A DNA stretch of 64,000 nt, taken from NCBI GenBank assembly GCA_943846755.1, contig OX044365.1, positions 1,922,001 through 1,986,000 on the forward strand, in the 5' to 3' direction. Every line of letters starts with the position of its first letter. Position 1 is the stretch's first letter. The DNA comes from UBA8752 sp002336475. Its GTDB lineage: Bacteria; Bacteroidota; Bacteroidia; Flavobacteriales_D; Sanyastnellaceae. The position numbers and the translations under genes are program-made. The notes below the pieces were generated by a model. That model saw nothing but the letters and a program-made list of their open reading frames with translations, was not told the DNA's origin and did not search any database. This document shows positions 9,424 to 16,630 of this stretch, one piece after another.

Positions 9424-10533
9424 TCAGTCGCAGACCATCCCGAACGATCCGAGTAAGAGCAGGAGGTCACCGACGTTGACCAAGCCATCTCCATTGAGGT
9501 CTTCGGGTCCTGTGGTGACATCACCAAACGCGGCCAACATCAGCAGGACTTCAGAAGTTCCGATGAGGCCATCGTTATCGAGGTCGGCTCCTTCGGGACA
9601 AGGGGAAAGGGATTCACAGGGGCTGTCTGCACCAGGTGTGGAGAAGGTCAGTCCGTAGGCCTGTTCGAACTGGGTGGGCGCTCCATCAAAGTGGGTGCGG
9701 ACTTCCAGGTTCAGTTGCCCGCAGATGCCCGATTGGCCCAGTGTGGTGAACTGCCCGAGCAATTTCAGGTTGGATGCTGTCGGCAATTCCATGGACGTGT
9801 TGATGTAGTCAAAGACGACCCAACCGTCCCCCATGTCTGCATCGAACTGGATGGAACCGTCATCCATATCGTCCATGAAATCGGCAGTGCTGCCGAGGGG
9901 TTGGTAGTATGGAAACGCTTCCTCAGGCGCATGGTTCAAGGTCCACCAGGACGCTCTGTCATAGGTAGGGAAAATGGGAAAAAAGACGGGCGCGATGTTC
10001 GATGCGAAATAGCTGTTGTTGGAAGTCTGTAGTGCCGAGAAGAACAATCCATCGGGAGCGTTGAGCGTCAAGGGGAATTCCGCGGTGCCCCACACGCCGA
10101 CAACGGTGACCTCTGGGTTGCTGACCTCGGCGTAGAGCCGGTAGGTAACGGCGCCGGCGGGAATGGTGTCGTTGGCGTCGATTAGATCCTGCTGAAGGGT
10201 GTCCACAGGTTCGATGAGGAGGCCGGAGATGATTCCAGTCGTTGCTTGGACCTCGGCTTGCGGACAGTTGGTGCCGAGGTGGCGAGAAAGCATGAGCGCA
10301 TCTTCGAAATCCCGATATCCGTTGTCGTTGAAGTCGTAGTCTGTGTTGCCGGCTACTCCGTAATCACTCATGAAGAACAGCAGTTCATTGGCCGTAGTTA
10401 CTCCATCGCCATTCAGGTCATAGGGACAGTCGTCTTGGCCAGCCATGTCGCTGACCGAGGCCATGACCAGTACAGATGGACCATGATGACCTTTGACAGT
10501 GTGCGCTGAGTGCGGGTTGGAGAGAATGGCCAT
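9424..10533 (-). CDS. dockerin-like EF-hand protein of unknown function
   Basis: 369 residues. Dockerin-like calcium loops occur at both ends: LNGDGVTTANELLFFMSDYG then FNDNGYRDFEDALMLSRHLG near the N-terminus, and LDNDGLIGTSEVLLMLAAFG then LNGDGLVNVGDLLLLLGSFG at the C-terminus, closing with MVCD. The middle 200 residues look like a beta-rich extracellular domain similar to cohesin-type folds, but I cannot name it. No convincing signal peptide follows the ATG at 10533, and no in-frame alternative start exists before the upstream stop, which is odd for a protein of this kind. Function is unknown. Confidence 0.72.
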   Translation of the reverse strand: MAILSNPHSAHTVKGHHGPSVLVMASVSDMAGQDDCPYDLNGDGVTTANELLFFMSDYGVAGNTDYDFNDNGYRDFEDALMLSRHLGTNCPQAEVQATTGIISGLLIEPVDTLQQDLIDANDTIPAGAVTYRLYAEVSNPEVTVVGVWGTAEFPLTLNAPDGLFFSALQTSNNSYFASNIAPVFFPIFPTYDRASWWTLNHAPEEAFPYYQPLGSTADFMDDMDDGSIQFDADMGDGWVVFDYINTSMELPTASNLKLLGQFTTLGQSGICGQLNLEVRTHFDGAPTQFEQAYGLTFSTPGADSPCESLSPCPEGADLDNDGLIGTSEVLLMLAAFGDVTTGPEDLNGDGLVNVGDLLLLLGSFGMVCD

Positions 10534-10600
10534 GGTGAAACTGGTGTATGAATATGACGGCTCTCAATCATAAAGGTTGCCTGAAATCAGCAGGTCCGCG

Positions 10601-10618
10601 CGATGACGTTTGTCATCG
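10601..10618. terminator. possible hairpin downstream of folB
   Basis: Perfect inverted repeat CGATGAC/GTCATCG with a 4-base loop, 26 bp beyond the folB stop. There is no T-run on either side, so it is at best a weak or Rho-assisted terminator, or an mRNA 3' end structure. Confidence 0.3.
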
Positions 10619-10643
10619 GAACCGATTCAGAATGGGACGGTGG

Positions 10644-11009
10644 TTATCCCTGAAGGACAACCGTGATGCGGTCGCAGTCTCCTCCGATGGGTGGCGCGAA
10701 CTTGGTGATCTCCACCTCGATGCGGTCGATGGTATCGGTGAGGGGGAGCTCGGCGCGGAGGGCCTTGAGGATGCGACCGGCCACGTGCTCGACGAGCTTG
10801 GAGCGGATGGCCATTTCCCGTGCGCAGATCCTGTGGACGTCCACATAGTCCACGGTCTGGGCGAGGTCGTCGGATTCGGCGCTGGGGGTCAAGTCCACCC
10901 AGATGCGCACGTCCACCAGGTACTCCTGGCCGATGATGGCCTCCTCCGGCAGGCAGCCGTGGTGCGCGAAGAACCGTTGCCCCAGGACGTCGATGCGGTG
11001 ACCGGTCAT
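10644..11009 (-). CDS. folB: dihydroneopterin aldolase
   Basis: FolB converts 7,8-dihydroneopterin to 6-hydroxymethyl-dihydropterin in folate synthesis. The 121-residue length is typical. Family motifs are FFAHHGCLPEE near residue 13, IGQEYLVDV, SDDLAQTVDY and KLVEHVAGRI in the middle, and the C-terminal KFAPPIGGDCDRITV. Its start overlaps the gltX stop by 4 bp (ATGA), so it is translationally coupled to gltX. Confidence 0.94.
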   Translation of the reverse strand: MTGHRIDVLGQRFFAHHGCLPEEAIIGQEYLVDVRIWVDLTPSAESDDLAQTVDYVDVHRICAREMAIRSKLVEHVAGRILKALRAELPLTDTIDRIEVEITKFAPPIGGDCDRITVVLQG

Positions 11010-12553
11010 GCTTCGGTGCGTTGTTGGGCGATGAGGTTCATGCCGGTGCTGAGGCGGTCGAGGGTGGCCTCCTTGCCAAGGAAGGCGGCAAAGGCAAACA
11101 TGGAGGGCCCGCCGCCTTCACCGGTCAGGGCGATGCGGAACGGAAGGAGGACTTGGCCGAAGCCGAGTTCTTTGCGCTCGAGGAAGGCCTTGAAGGTGGC
11201 TTCAATAGGGCCGGCCTCGAACGGCTCCACGGCTCGGAGTTCGTCGGCGAGCTCGTGTAGGATGCTGTCGGTATCGTCCTTCCAGCGCTTTTTCAGCATT
11301 TTCTCGGGAAAGGCTGTGGGGGCGGTGTGCAGCCAGGTGGCGGCCTTGAGGTCGTCGAGAAAGGCGATGCGCTCCAGCATCATGTCCAACACGGCGGCGG
11401 TCTGGTCGGCGGTGTAGTCGGCGCCTTCGCCGGCAAACAGGGCAAGTGCGGCGGGCACGAGGTCGGCCACCGGAGTGGAGCGGAGGTGCTGCTCGTTGAA
11501 CCACTTGGCCTTGTCAGGATTGAACCGGGCCCCGCTTTTGATCACGCGGTCCAGGTCAAACACCTTGGCCGCTTCGTCCAAGGAGAACAGTTCTTGCTCG
11601 GTGCCGGGGTTCCACCCAAGCAGCAGCAACATGTTCATGAAGGCTTCCGGCAGGTAGCCGGACTCGCGGTAGCCATTGCTTTCAGCGCCGGTGGCCGGGT
11701 CGGTCCAGCGGAGTGGGAAGACGGGGAATCCACCCTTGTCGCCGTCTCGCTTGGACAGTTTTCCGTTGCCGGTGGGCTTGAGGATGAGGGGCAGGTGGGC
11801 AAACGTCGGGGGCGTCCAGCCGAAGGCGCGGTAGAGCAGCTGGTGCAGGGGGGCACTGGGGAGCCACTCCTCGCCGCGGATGACGTGGCTGATGTCCATC
11901 AGGTGGTCGTCCACCACGTTGGCGAGGTGGTACGTGGGCAAGCCGTCGGCCTTCATCAGCACCTTGTCGTCGAGGACGGCGGTGTCGATGGTGACGGCGC
12001 CGCGGATGGCGTCTGTAAAGGTCACGGGCTCGCTCGCCGGCATCTTGAAGCGCACAACACAGGGCGCACCATCGGCTTCCAGTTGGGCGACTTCATCGGT
12101 GTTCAATGAGAGTTCGTTGCGCATGGAAGCACGCGAAGAGGCGTCGTATTGGAAGGGCGTGCCGGTAGATTCTGCGTCGTCGCGGCGTGCTTGGATTTCT
12201 TCGGGGGTGTCCCAGGCGCGGTAGGCGTGACCGGTATCGAGGAGCGCCTGCACTCGAGGGGCGTAGAGGTCGCCGCGCTCGCTCTGCCGGTAGGGACCGT
12301 AGGAACCCGGTTTAGAGGGGCTTTCGTCGGGCGCAATACCGCACCAAGCGAGGGCTTCTTCTATGTAGGCTTCGGCGCCGTCTACAAACCGTGTGCGGTC
12401 GGTGTCTTCAACCCTCAGGATGAAGGTGCCACCGTGTCGGCGGGCGAACAACCAGTTGTAAAAGGCCGTGCGTACGCCCCCCATGTGTAGGGGGCCTGTG
12501 GGACTCGGTGCGAACCTGACGCGAACCGGTCGGTCGGAGGCGGAAGTGGACAT
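11006..12553 (-). CDS. gltX: glutamyl-tRNA synthetase
   Basis: Class I aminoacyl-tRNA synthetase, 515 residues, charging tRNA-Glu. The HIGH-type motif is H23-M-G-G26 after RFAPSPTGPL, and the KMSKS-type motif is K265-LSKR-D270. The catalytic Rossmann domain is followed by an all-helical anticodon-binding region. It is the first gene of a gltX-folB pair. A TATCTTCG element lies about 54 bp upstream of the start. Confidence 0.97.
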   Translation of the reverse strand: MSTSASDRPVRVRFAPSPTGPLHMGGVRTAFYNWLFARRHGGTFILRVEDTDRTRFVDGAEAYIEEALAWCGIAPDESPSKPGSYGPYRQSERGDLYAPRVQALLDTGHAYRAWDTPEEIQARRDDAESTGTPFQYDASSRASMRNELSLNTDEVAQLEADGAPCVVRFKMPASEPVTFTDAIRGAVTIDTAVLDDKVLMKADGLPTYHLANVVDDHLMDISHVIRGEEWLPSAPLHQLLYRAFGWTPPTFAHLPLILKPTGNGKLSKRDGDKGGFPVFPLRWTDPATGAESNGYRESGYLPEAFMNMLLLLGWNPGTEQELFSLDEAAKVFDLDRVIKSGARFNPDKAKWFNEQHLRSTPVADLVPAALALFAGEGADYTADQTAAVLDMMLERIAFLDDLKAATWLHTAPTAFPEKMLKKRWKDDTDSILHELADELRAVEPFEAGPIEATFKAFLERKELGFGQVLLPFRIALTGEGGGPSMFAFAAFLGKEATLDRLSTGMNLIAQQRTEA

Positions 12554-12606
12554 GGTGGAAACCGCTGTAAATGATGCGCCGCCGAACCCAAAGGGGAACG
12601 GCGGCG

Positions 12607-12614
12607 CGAAGATA
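12607..12614 (-). promoter_or_regulatory. candidate -7 element of gltX
   Basis: TATCTTCG on the minus strand, one mismatch from TAnnTTTG. The same octamer sits before mfd. No clear -33 TTG is seen. It overlaps the region just past the thioredoxin-gene stop (12629). Confidence 0.3.
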
Positions 12615-12628
12615 ATGGGCGGAGGGCC

Positions 12629-13399
12629 TCAGTGGCGGACGATGACCTTGCGGGTCTCGGTGGCTGCTGAGGAATGTGCGCGAAGGAGGTAGCTCCCCTC
12701 AGGCACAGCCGTCAGGTCCATGACGGTGCGGTTGTGCAACGCCTGTGTGGCGATGACTTCCCGGCCGAGCAGGTCGAGCAGGGTCAAGTGCGTTCCGGGC
12801 TTCGCCTCCACTTGAAGCGCATCATGGGCTGGATTGGGCCATGCTTCAATGGATACGGTGGCGACATCTTCAATAGAAGAGGTGCAGGCCATTTGCTCGA
12901 GTCCATAGGATTGCAAGACGTCATCCAAAATTTCCACATTCATCGGCCAGATGTCTTGCTCCACTATGTTCCACTCGGGATCGATGAGGATGAAGGTGGG
13001 GTAGGCGGCGATGTTATAATCCCCGTGAACAGCCAATCCTCCGCCCTCCGCGCCGGAGATGGCGGGTGCAGGATTGTCACCGGCATTGGCGACTTCAAAA
13101 TCGTGGGTCTGGTCCCATGAACCTTCGTACTCCATGCTCATGAAGATCACGTCACCGCCGTTGCAACCATAGGTGTTGTAGATCTCGGTGAAGTAGGGGG
13201 CGTGGGCCGCACAAGGGCCGCACCAATAAGCGAAAAAGTCGATGCAGACGTATTTGCCAGCGTCGAGGTACTCGCTCAGGATGTGCTCGTTCCCGTCGAG
13301 GTCGGTCACGGTGAAATCCACGGCTTCGGTGAGCGGAGTTTGTGCAGAAATACTGAGGCTGACGCACACGGCCAGCAAGGTGGTGTAGAGGTGTTTCAT
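12629..13399 (-). CDS. secreted TlpA-like thioredoxin with T9SS type A sorting domain
   Basis: 256 residues: signal peptide (1-19, cleavage after ISA), thioredoxin domain with W59-C60-G-P-C63, a cis-Pro segment (AAYPTFILID), then a C-terminal T9SS domain starting AWPNPAHDALQVEA and ending KVIVRH. It is therefore predicted to be exported and released or anchored at the cell surface as a disulfide reductase or isomerase. Its start overlaps the stop of the upstream di-haem peroxidase gene by 4 bp, so the two are coupled. The T9SS domain is good evidence for a Bacteroidota host. Confidence 0.9.
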   Translation of the reverse strand: MKHLYTTLLAVCVSLSISAQTPLTEAVDFTVTDLDGNEHILSEYLDAGKYVCIDFFAYWCGPCAAHAPYFTEIYNTYGCNGGDVIFMSMEYEGSWDQTHDFEVANAGDNPAPAISGAEGGGLAVHGDYNIAAYPTFILIDPEWNIVEQDIWPMNVEILDDVLQSYGLEQMACTSSIEDVATVSIEAWPNPAHDALQVEAKPGTHLTLLDLLGREVIATQALHNRTVMDLTAVPEGSYLLRAHSSAATETRKVIVRH

Positions 13400-14637
13400 G
13401 GGCGGGTAAATGGGTTAGAGAACCGTTCGTCTTGAATGAAGCTGTAGTCTGTCAGGCTGTTCAAAAAGGCCTTTAAAGCAGTGCGTTCCTCGGGTGAGAA
13501 ATTCATGCGCACCGGTGGGGCTTGGCCTTGGGAGAACCCGGGAAATATGAGCGGGTCTTCGACGAAAATGTTGCCGGGGAACCCTCCAGTAGCATTGAAA
13601 CTCCAGTCACGGAGACGGTGGTCTAATGTGGCCACATCTTGGATCCCGTGGCTGTAGTGGTCGAGTACGTCGTCGAGGGTAGCGAACCTGCCGTCGTGCA
13701 TGTAAGGTGCTGTCAAAGCGACATTGCGCAGGGATGGCACTTTCATTGCTGTTGGACCCCAACCGCCAATGAATCCACCCTGAATGCCTGCATCGGTGCC
13801 CGAGGAATTGGAAGATGCGCCCTCAAGACCAATGTCAGCGAAGTCCAATCCCCAACCATTGAAATGGGGTCCACCGTGACAATTGGCACATTGGGCCTCT
13901 CCGTGGAAGAGTTCAAAACCCTCCCTTTCCAAAGCGTCTAAGCCATCCAATGTGATGTCTCCTGCGACCACTCCCCAAGGATCCCAGAAATGGGGCATGG
14001 CTTCTGCTGCGGCTTCATCAGCCTTTGAATGACAGGTGACCATAGAGGAAAGAAATGCAGCGAGGGCCTTTTGGATGTTGTTTACATCGATGTCTGATGT
14101 TCCGAACGCAGCCTCAAAAAGTGGGGGGTAGTAGTCGAGGTCATTCATACGCAAGACCAATGAAGACAGCTCTTGAAAACCCATTTCAACATGGTTTTCA
14201 ATGGGCATGGTGACCTGCTCAGAAAGGTTGTTTGCACGGCCGTCCCAGAAGTATGCCGATTGCTGCGCGGGGTTGGCCAAGTGACTGGCATTTCTTTCGG
14301 TCAATTCTTTTCGCAAGCCAGAGCTTAAGGCTTTGGGCTCGGCAAAACCATGGGACTGCAGATGGCAGGAATTGCAGCTTACTGCTCCGTTTTGGCTGAG
14401 CATGCGGTCGTGAAACAACACCCGTCCCAACTGCGCCTTTTGGTTGAAGAGAGGGTCTTCTTGTGGGGTCGGAAACACCACGTCGAAAATCTGCGCAACC
14501 TCAGTGCGATACTCAGGGGCTGTTTCTGGCAATACGGGACGCGAAGGACCAGATTCTTCCAACGTGCTGCACCCCACCCAATAGGTGGCCAAAACCACGG
14601 ATAAGAGCGCGAAGTGGGAAAGAGAGGTGGGCTTCAT
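13396..14637 (-). CDS. di-haem cytochrome c peroxidase (MauG/CcpA family) lipoprotein
   Basis: 413 residues. A lipobox-like sequence (WVGC, Cys23) suggests a lipoprotein. Two c-type haem sites are present, C88-NS-CH92 and C250-AN-CH254, as in bacterial di-haem peroxidases. Other family segments are HGFAEPKALS, QQSAYFWDGRANNL and VPSLRNVALTAPYMHDGR. The enzyme would reduce peroxide or oxidise another substrate in the periplasm with electrons from cytochrome c. It is followed by a secreted thioredoxin overlapping by 4 bp, a pairing that hints at a shared redox job. Confidence 0.92.
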   Translation of the reverse strand: MKPTSLSHFALLSVVLATYWVGCSTLEESGPSRPVLPETAPEYRTEVAQIFDVVFPTPQEDPLFNQKAQLGRVLFHDRMLSQNGAVSCNSCHLQSHGFAEPKALSSGLRKELTERNASHLANPAQQSAYFWDGRANNLSEQVTMPIENHVEMGFQELSSLVLRMNDLDYYPPLFEAAFGTSDIDVNNIQKALAAFLSSMVTCHSKADEAAAEAMPHFWDPWGVVAGDITLDGLDALEREGFELFHGEAQCANCHGGPHFNGWGLDFADIGLEGASSNSSGTDAGIQGGFIGGWGPTAMKVPSLRNVALTAPYMHDGRFATLDDVLDHYSHGIQDVATLDHRLRDWSFNATGGFPGNIFVEDPLIFPGFSQGQAPPVRMNFSPEERTALKAFLNSLTDYSFIQDERFSNPFTRP

Positions 14638-14681
14638 GTCTGCTTGAAGTTAACCTTTTTGAAAACCATGAGGTTGCACGG

Positions 14682-15332
14682 TCATAAACCCAATGCCACA
14701 AATAGCGAAAGAGGCGCATTCAATTGGGCCTCCCACCCCCAATCGGACTGTTCGAATTCCCCTCCGAAACTGTCGGACTGTACGGTCTTCTCTTTGAGGT
14801 AAAAACCGTCGAGTCGGGTCTCGATGATGAGGTGCAGTTTGGGGGCCAGCATGAGGTCTGCGCCCAACACTCCCGAAACACCCCAATTGGAAATTGTAGT
14901 GCTGAAGTCCGACGTGAAGTCCACGTTGGAGGACCGGGTGATCAGGTGGTTTCTTCGGGAGATGACATCGATGCCCCAGACGGGTCGACACCGGGCCTGT
15001 CCCCCCTCTTTGTCAAACGAGAACCAGCGGTACCCGGCCCGCAGTGAAATGTTTTGGCTGTTTGTTTTGACTTCGGTGCCAAAGCTGTCTGTCGTCTCTG
15101 AAGAGACAGCAAAACCAGCCAGTGTTCGCCATCCATTGTTCTGGATGTTGGAGTTCCAACCTACGGCGAGGTTGACCCCTGTTTCAGGGACTGCACCGAA
15201 CAATTGACGGGTCACAGGAACCGCGTCGACCCAGACTGCATTGTGTTGGGCGAAAGACAGGTTTATCGTGGCGAGTGCAAAGAAGGCGGCAAGGAAGTTT
15301 TTGCCGTTGAAGAGGGTTGAATCCATGTCCAA
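14682..15332 (-). CDS. predicted outer-membrane beta-barrel protein
   Basis: 216 residues with a signal peptide ending near INLSFAQ. The remainder alternates polar and hydrophobic residues with frequent aromatic ends (for example LRAGYRWFSF, GVSGVLGADLML), as in small eight-to-ten-stranded outer-membrane barrels. I recognise no specific family. It lies 44 bp upstream of the peroxidase gene on the same strand and may share its transcript. Function is unknown. Confidence 0.6.
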   Translation of the reverse strand: MDMDSTLFNGKNFLAAFFALATINLSFAQHNAVWVDAVPVTRQLFGAVPETGVNLAVGWNSNIQNNGWRTLAGFAVSSETTDSFGTEVKTNSQNISLRAGYRWFSFDKEGGQARCRPVWGIDVISRRNHLITRSSNVDFTSDFSTTISNWGVSGVLGADLMLAPKLHLIIETRLDGFYLKEKTVQSDSFGGEFEQSDWGWEAQLNAPLSLFVALGL

Positions 15333-15445
15333 AACTTACGCAAACAAAGCGCATGTCGCTTTCAGCAAAGGCAGAGGCTTGAGAGGGGTGGTGGTCAGAA
15401 AGTCTGCAGCACTTTGCCCGCACATTCCTTTCAAACCCACAAAAA

Positions 15446-15793
15446 ATGAATGCACTGCGCAACCGCGTCCTGTTGATTGGACGCCTAGGTCAAGACCCCG
15501 AACGGATCGATTTCGACGGGGATAAAGTCAAAGCCTCATTCAGGCTGGCAACGAATGAAGTCTACCGCAACACCCAAGGCGACAAGACGGAAACAACCCA
15601 ATGGCACAATGTGATTGCTTGGGGACAACTCGCTGAAATCATGAGTAAGTACCTGTCTAAGGGAAGTGAAGTGGCGATAGAGGGTCGCTTGGTGTACAGG
15701 CAATACGAGGACAAACAGGGCCAAAGCAGGGTCGCTGCAGAAATCGTAACGCAGGAGATGCTGATGCTCGATCGGGTCCCTCAGGATTCCTGA
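15446..15793 (+). CDS. ssb: short single-stranded DNA-binding protein
   Basis: 115-residue OB-fold SSB. Segments NRVLLIGRLGQDPE, ASFRLATNE, TQWHNVIAWG and KGSEVAIEGRL match the family in order. It ends right after the OB domain (LDRVPQDS) and lacks both the glycine-rich linker and the acidic DDDIPF-type tip that recruits partner proteins in the main replicative SSB. It is therefore probably a secondary SSB paralogue. It is encoded between the barrel-protein gene (divergent) and sdhC. Confidence 0.9.
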   Translation: MNALRNRVLLIGRLGQDPERIDFDGDKVKASFRLATNEVYRNTQGDKTETTQWHNVIAWGQLAEIMSKYLSKGSEVAIEGRLVYRQYEDKQGQSRVAAEIVTQEMLMLDRVPQDS

Positions 15794-15819
15794 CTTGACC
15801 ATTTTGGTCCATATGTGGT

Positions 15820-15840
15820 GGGGGCACGCGTTGTGCCCCC
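15820..15840. terminator. hairpin after ssb
   Basis: Strong GC inverted repeat GGGGGCAC/GTGCCCCC with a 5-base loop, 27 bp downstream of the ssb stop. It has no T-run after the stem, so termination strength is uncertain. It overlaps the possible -33 region of sdhC. Confidence 0.4.
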
Positions 15841-15861
15841 GCCTCGCGGGCCGTAAATTCG
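15831..15861 (+). promoter_or_regulatory. candidate promoter of sdhCAB
   Basis: TTG at 15831, 20-base spacer, then TAAATTCG at 15854-15861 (one mismatch from TAnnTTTG), 44 bp before the sdhC start. The -33 half falls inside the hairpin after ssb, which lowers confidence. Confidence 0.3.
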
Positions 15862-15905
15862 CAGGAACCAACAGTTAATTTGTACTGTTGAGAACGTGAC
15901 CACGC

Positions 15906-16610
15906 ATGGCCCAAAACGGAATCCTCAAGTCCTCCCTCGCCAAGAAGTATGCCATGGCGGCCACAGGACTCTTCCTGTGTCTCTTTTTAGCGGGACACCT
16001 CACTGGCAACCTTCAGTTATTCACGGCAGCATCGGATGGAGGCCGACAGTTCAATGAGTACGCCAAATTCATGACCACTTTCCCAGCGGTGAAAGTCCTG
16101 TCCTATCTGACGTATTTCGCGGTCTTGTTTCATTTGGTGGACGGCGTTGTTTTGTCCATTCAGAACAGAAAGGCACGCCCTGTGCGCTATGCTATGGAGC
16201 GCGCTTCTACAAATGCAGGCTGGAGCAGCCGCAACATGATGGTTCTCGGCACGATCGTGCTGGTCTTCCTCGTGACGCACATGCAAAACTTCTGGTGGCA
16301 GATGCATTTTGGTTCAGTTCCGATGCAGCAGTTGGAAGACGGCACGCAAATCAAGGACCTTTATTCTGTGGTGGCGGCGTTTTTTCATCCCGATAATGGG
16401 TTTGCATTGCCAGCCATTGGCTTGTATTTGCTCGGCCAATTTGCCCTGGGCTTCCACCTCTGGCATGGCTTTTCAAGTGGTTTTCAATCCATGGGCTTGC
16501 GCCATCCCCGTTTCTCGGCGGTGGTCGGTGGTCTTGGCAAAGCCTTTAGCGTGGTAGTGCCCGCTTTGTTTTCTGCCATTGTATTGTTCCTCTATTTCAC
16601 CCAAGCCTGA
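15906..16610 (+). CDS. sdhC: succinate dehydrogenase / fumarate reductase cytochrome b subunit
   Basis: 234-residue integral membrane subunit of the B-type complex II, in which one polypeptide with five membrane segments carries the haem b ligands and the quinone site. Visible hydrophobic segments include AMAATGLFLCLFLAGHLTGN, VLSYLTYFAVLFHLVDG, MVLGTIVLVFLVTHMQNF and ALPAIGLYLLGQFALGFH. Histidines in these segments (GHLTGN, VTHMQ, GFHLWHG) are the likely haem ligands. It is the first gene of sdhCAB; sdhA begins 20 bp downstream. Confidence 0.94.
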   Translation: MAQNGILKSSLAKKYAMAATGLFLCLFLAGHLTGNLQLFTAASDGGRQFNEYAKFMTTFPAVKVLSYLTYFAVLFHLVDGVVLSIQNRKARPVRYAMERASTNAGWSSRNMMVLGTIVLVFLVTHMQNFWWQMHFGSVPMQQLEDGTQIKDLYSVVAAFFHPDNGFALPAIGLYLLGQFALGFHLWHGFSSGFQSMGLRHPRFSAVVGGLGKAFSVVVPALFSAIVLFLYFTQA

Positions 16611-16630
16611 TCGGCGCAACTCTTGAAGCG

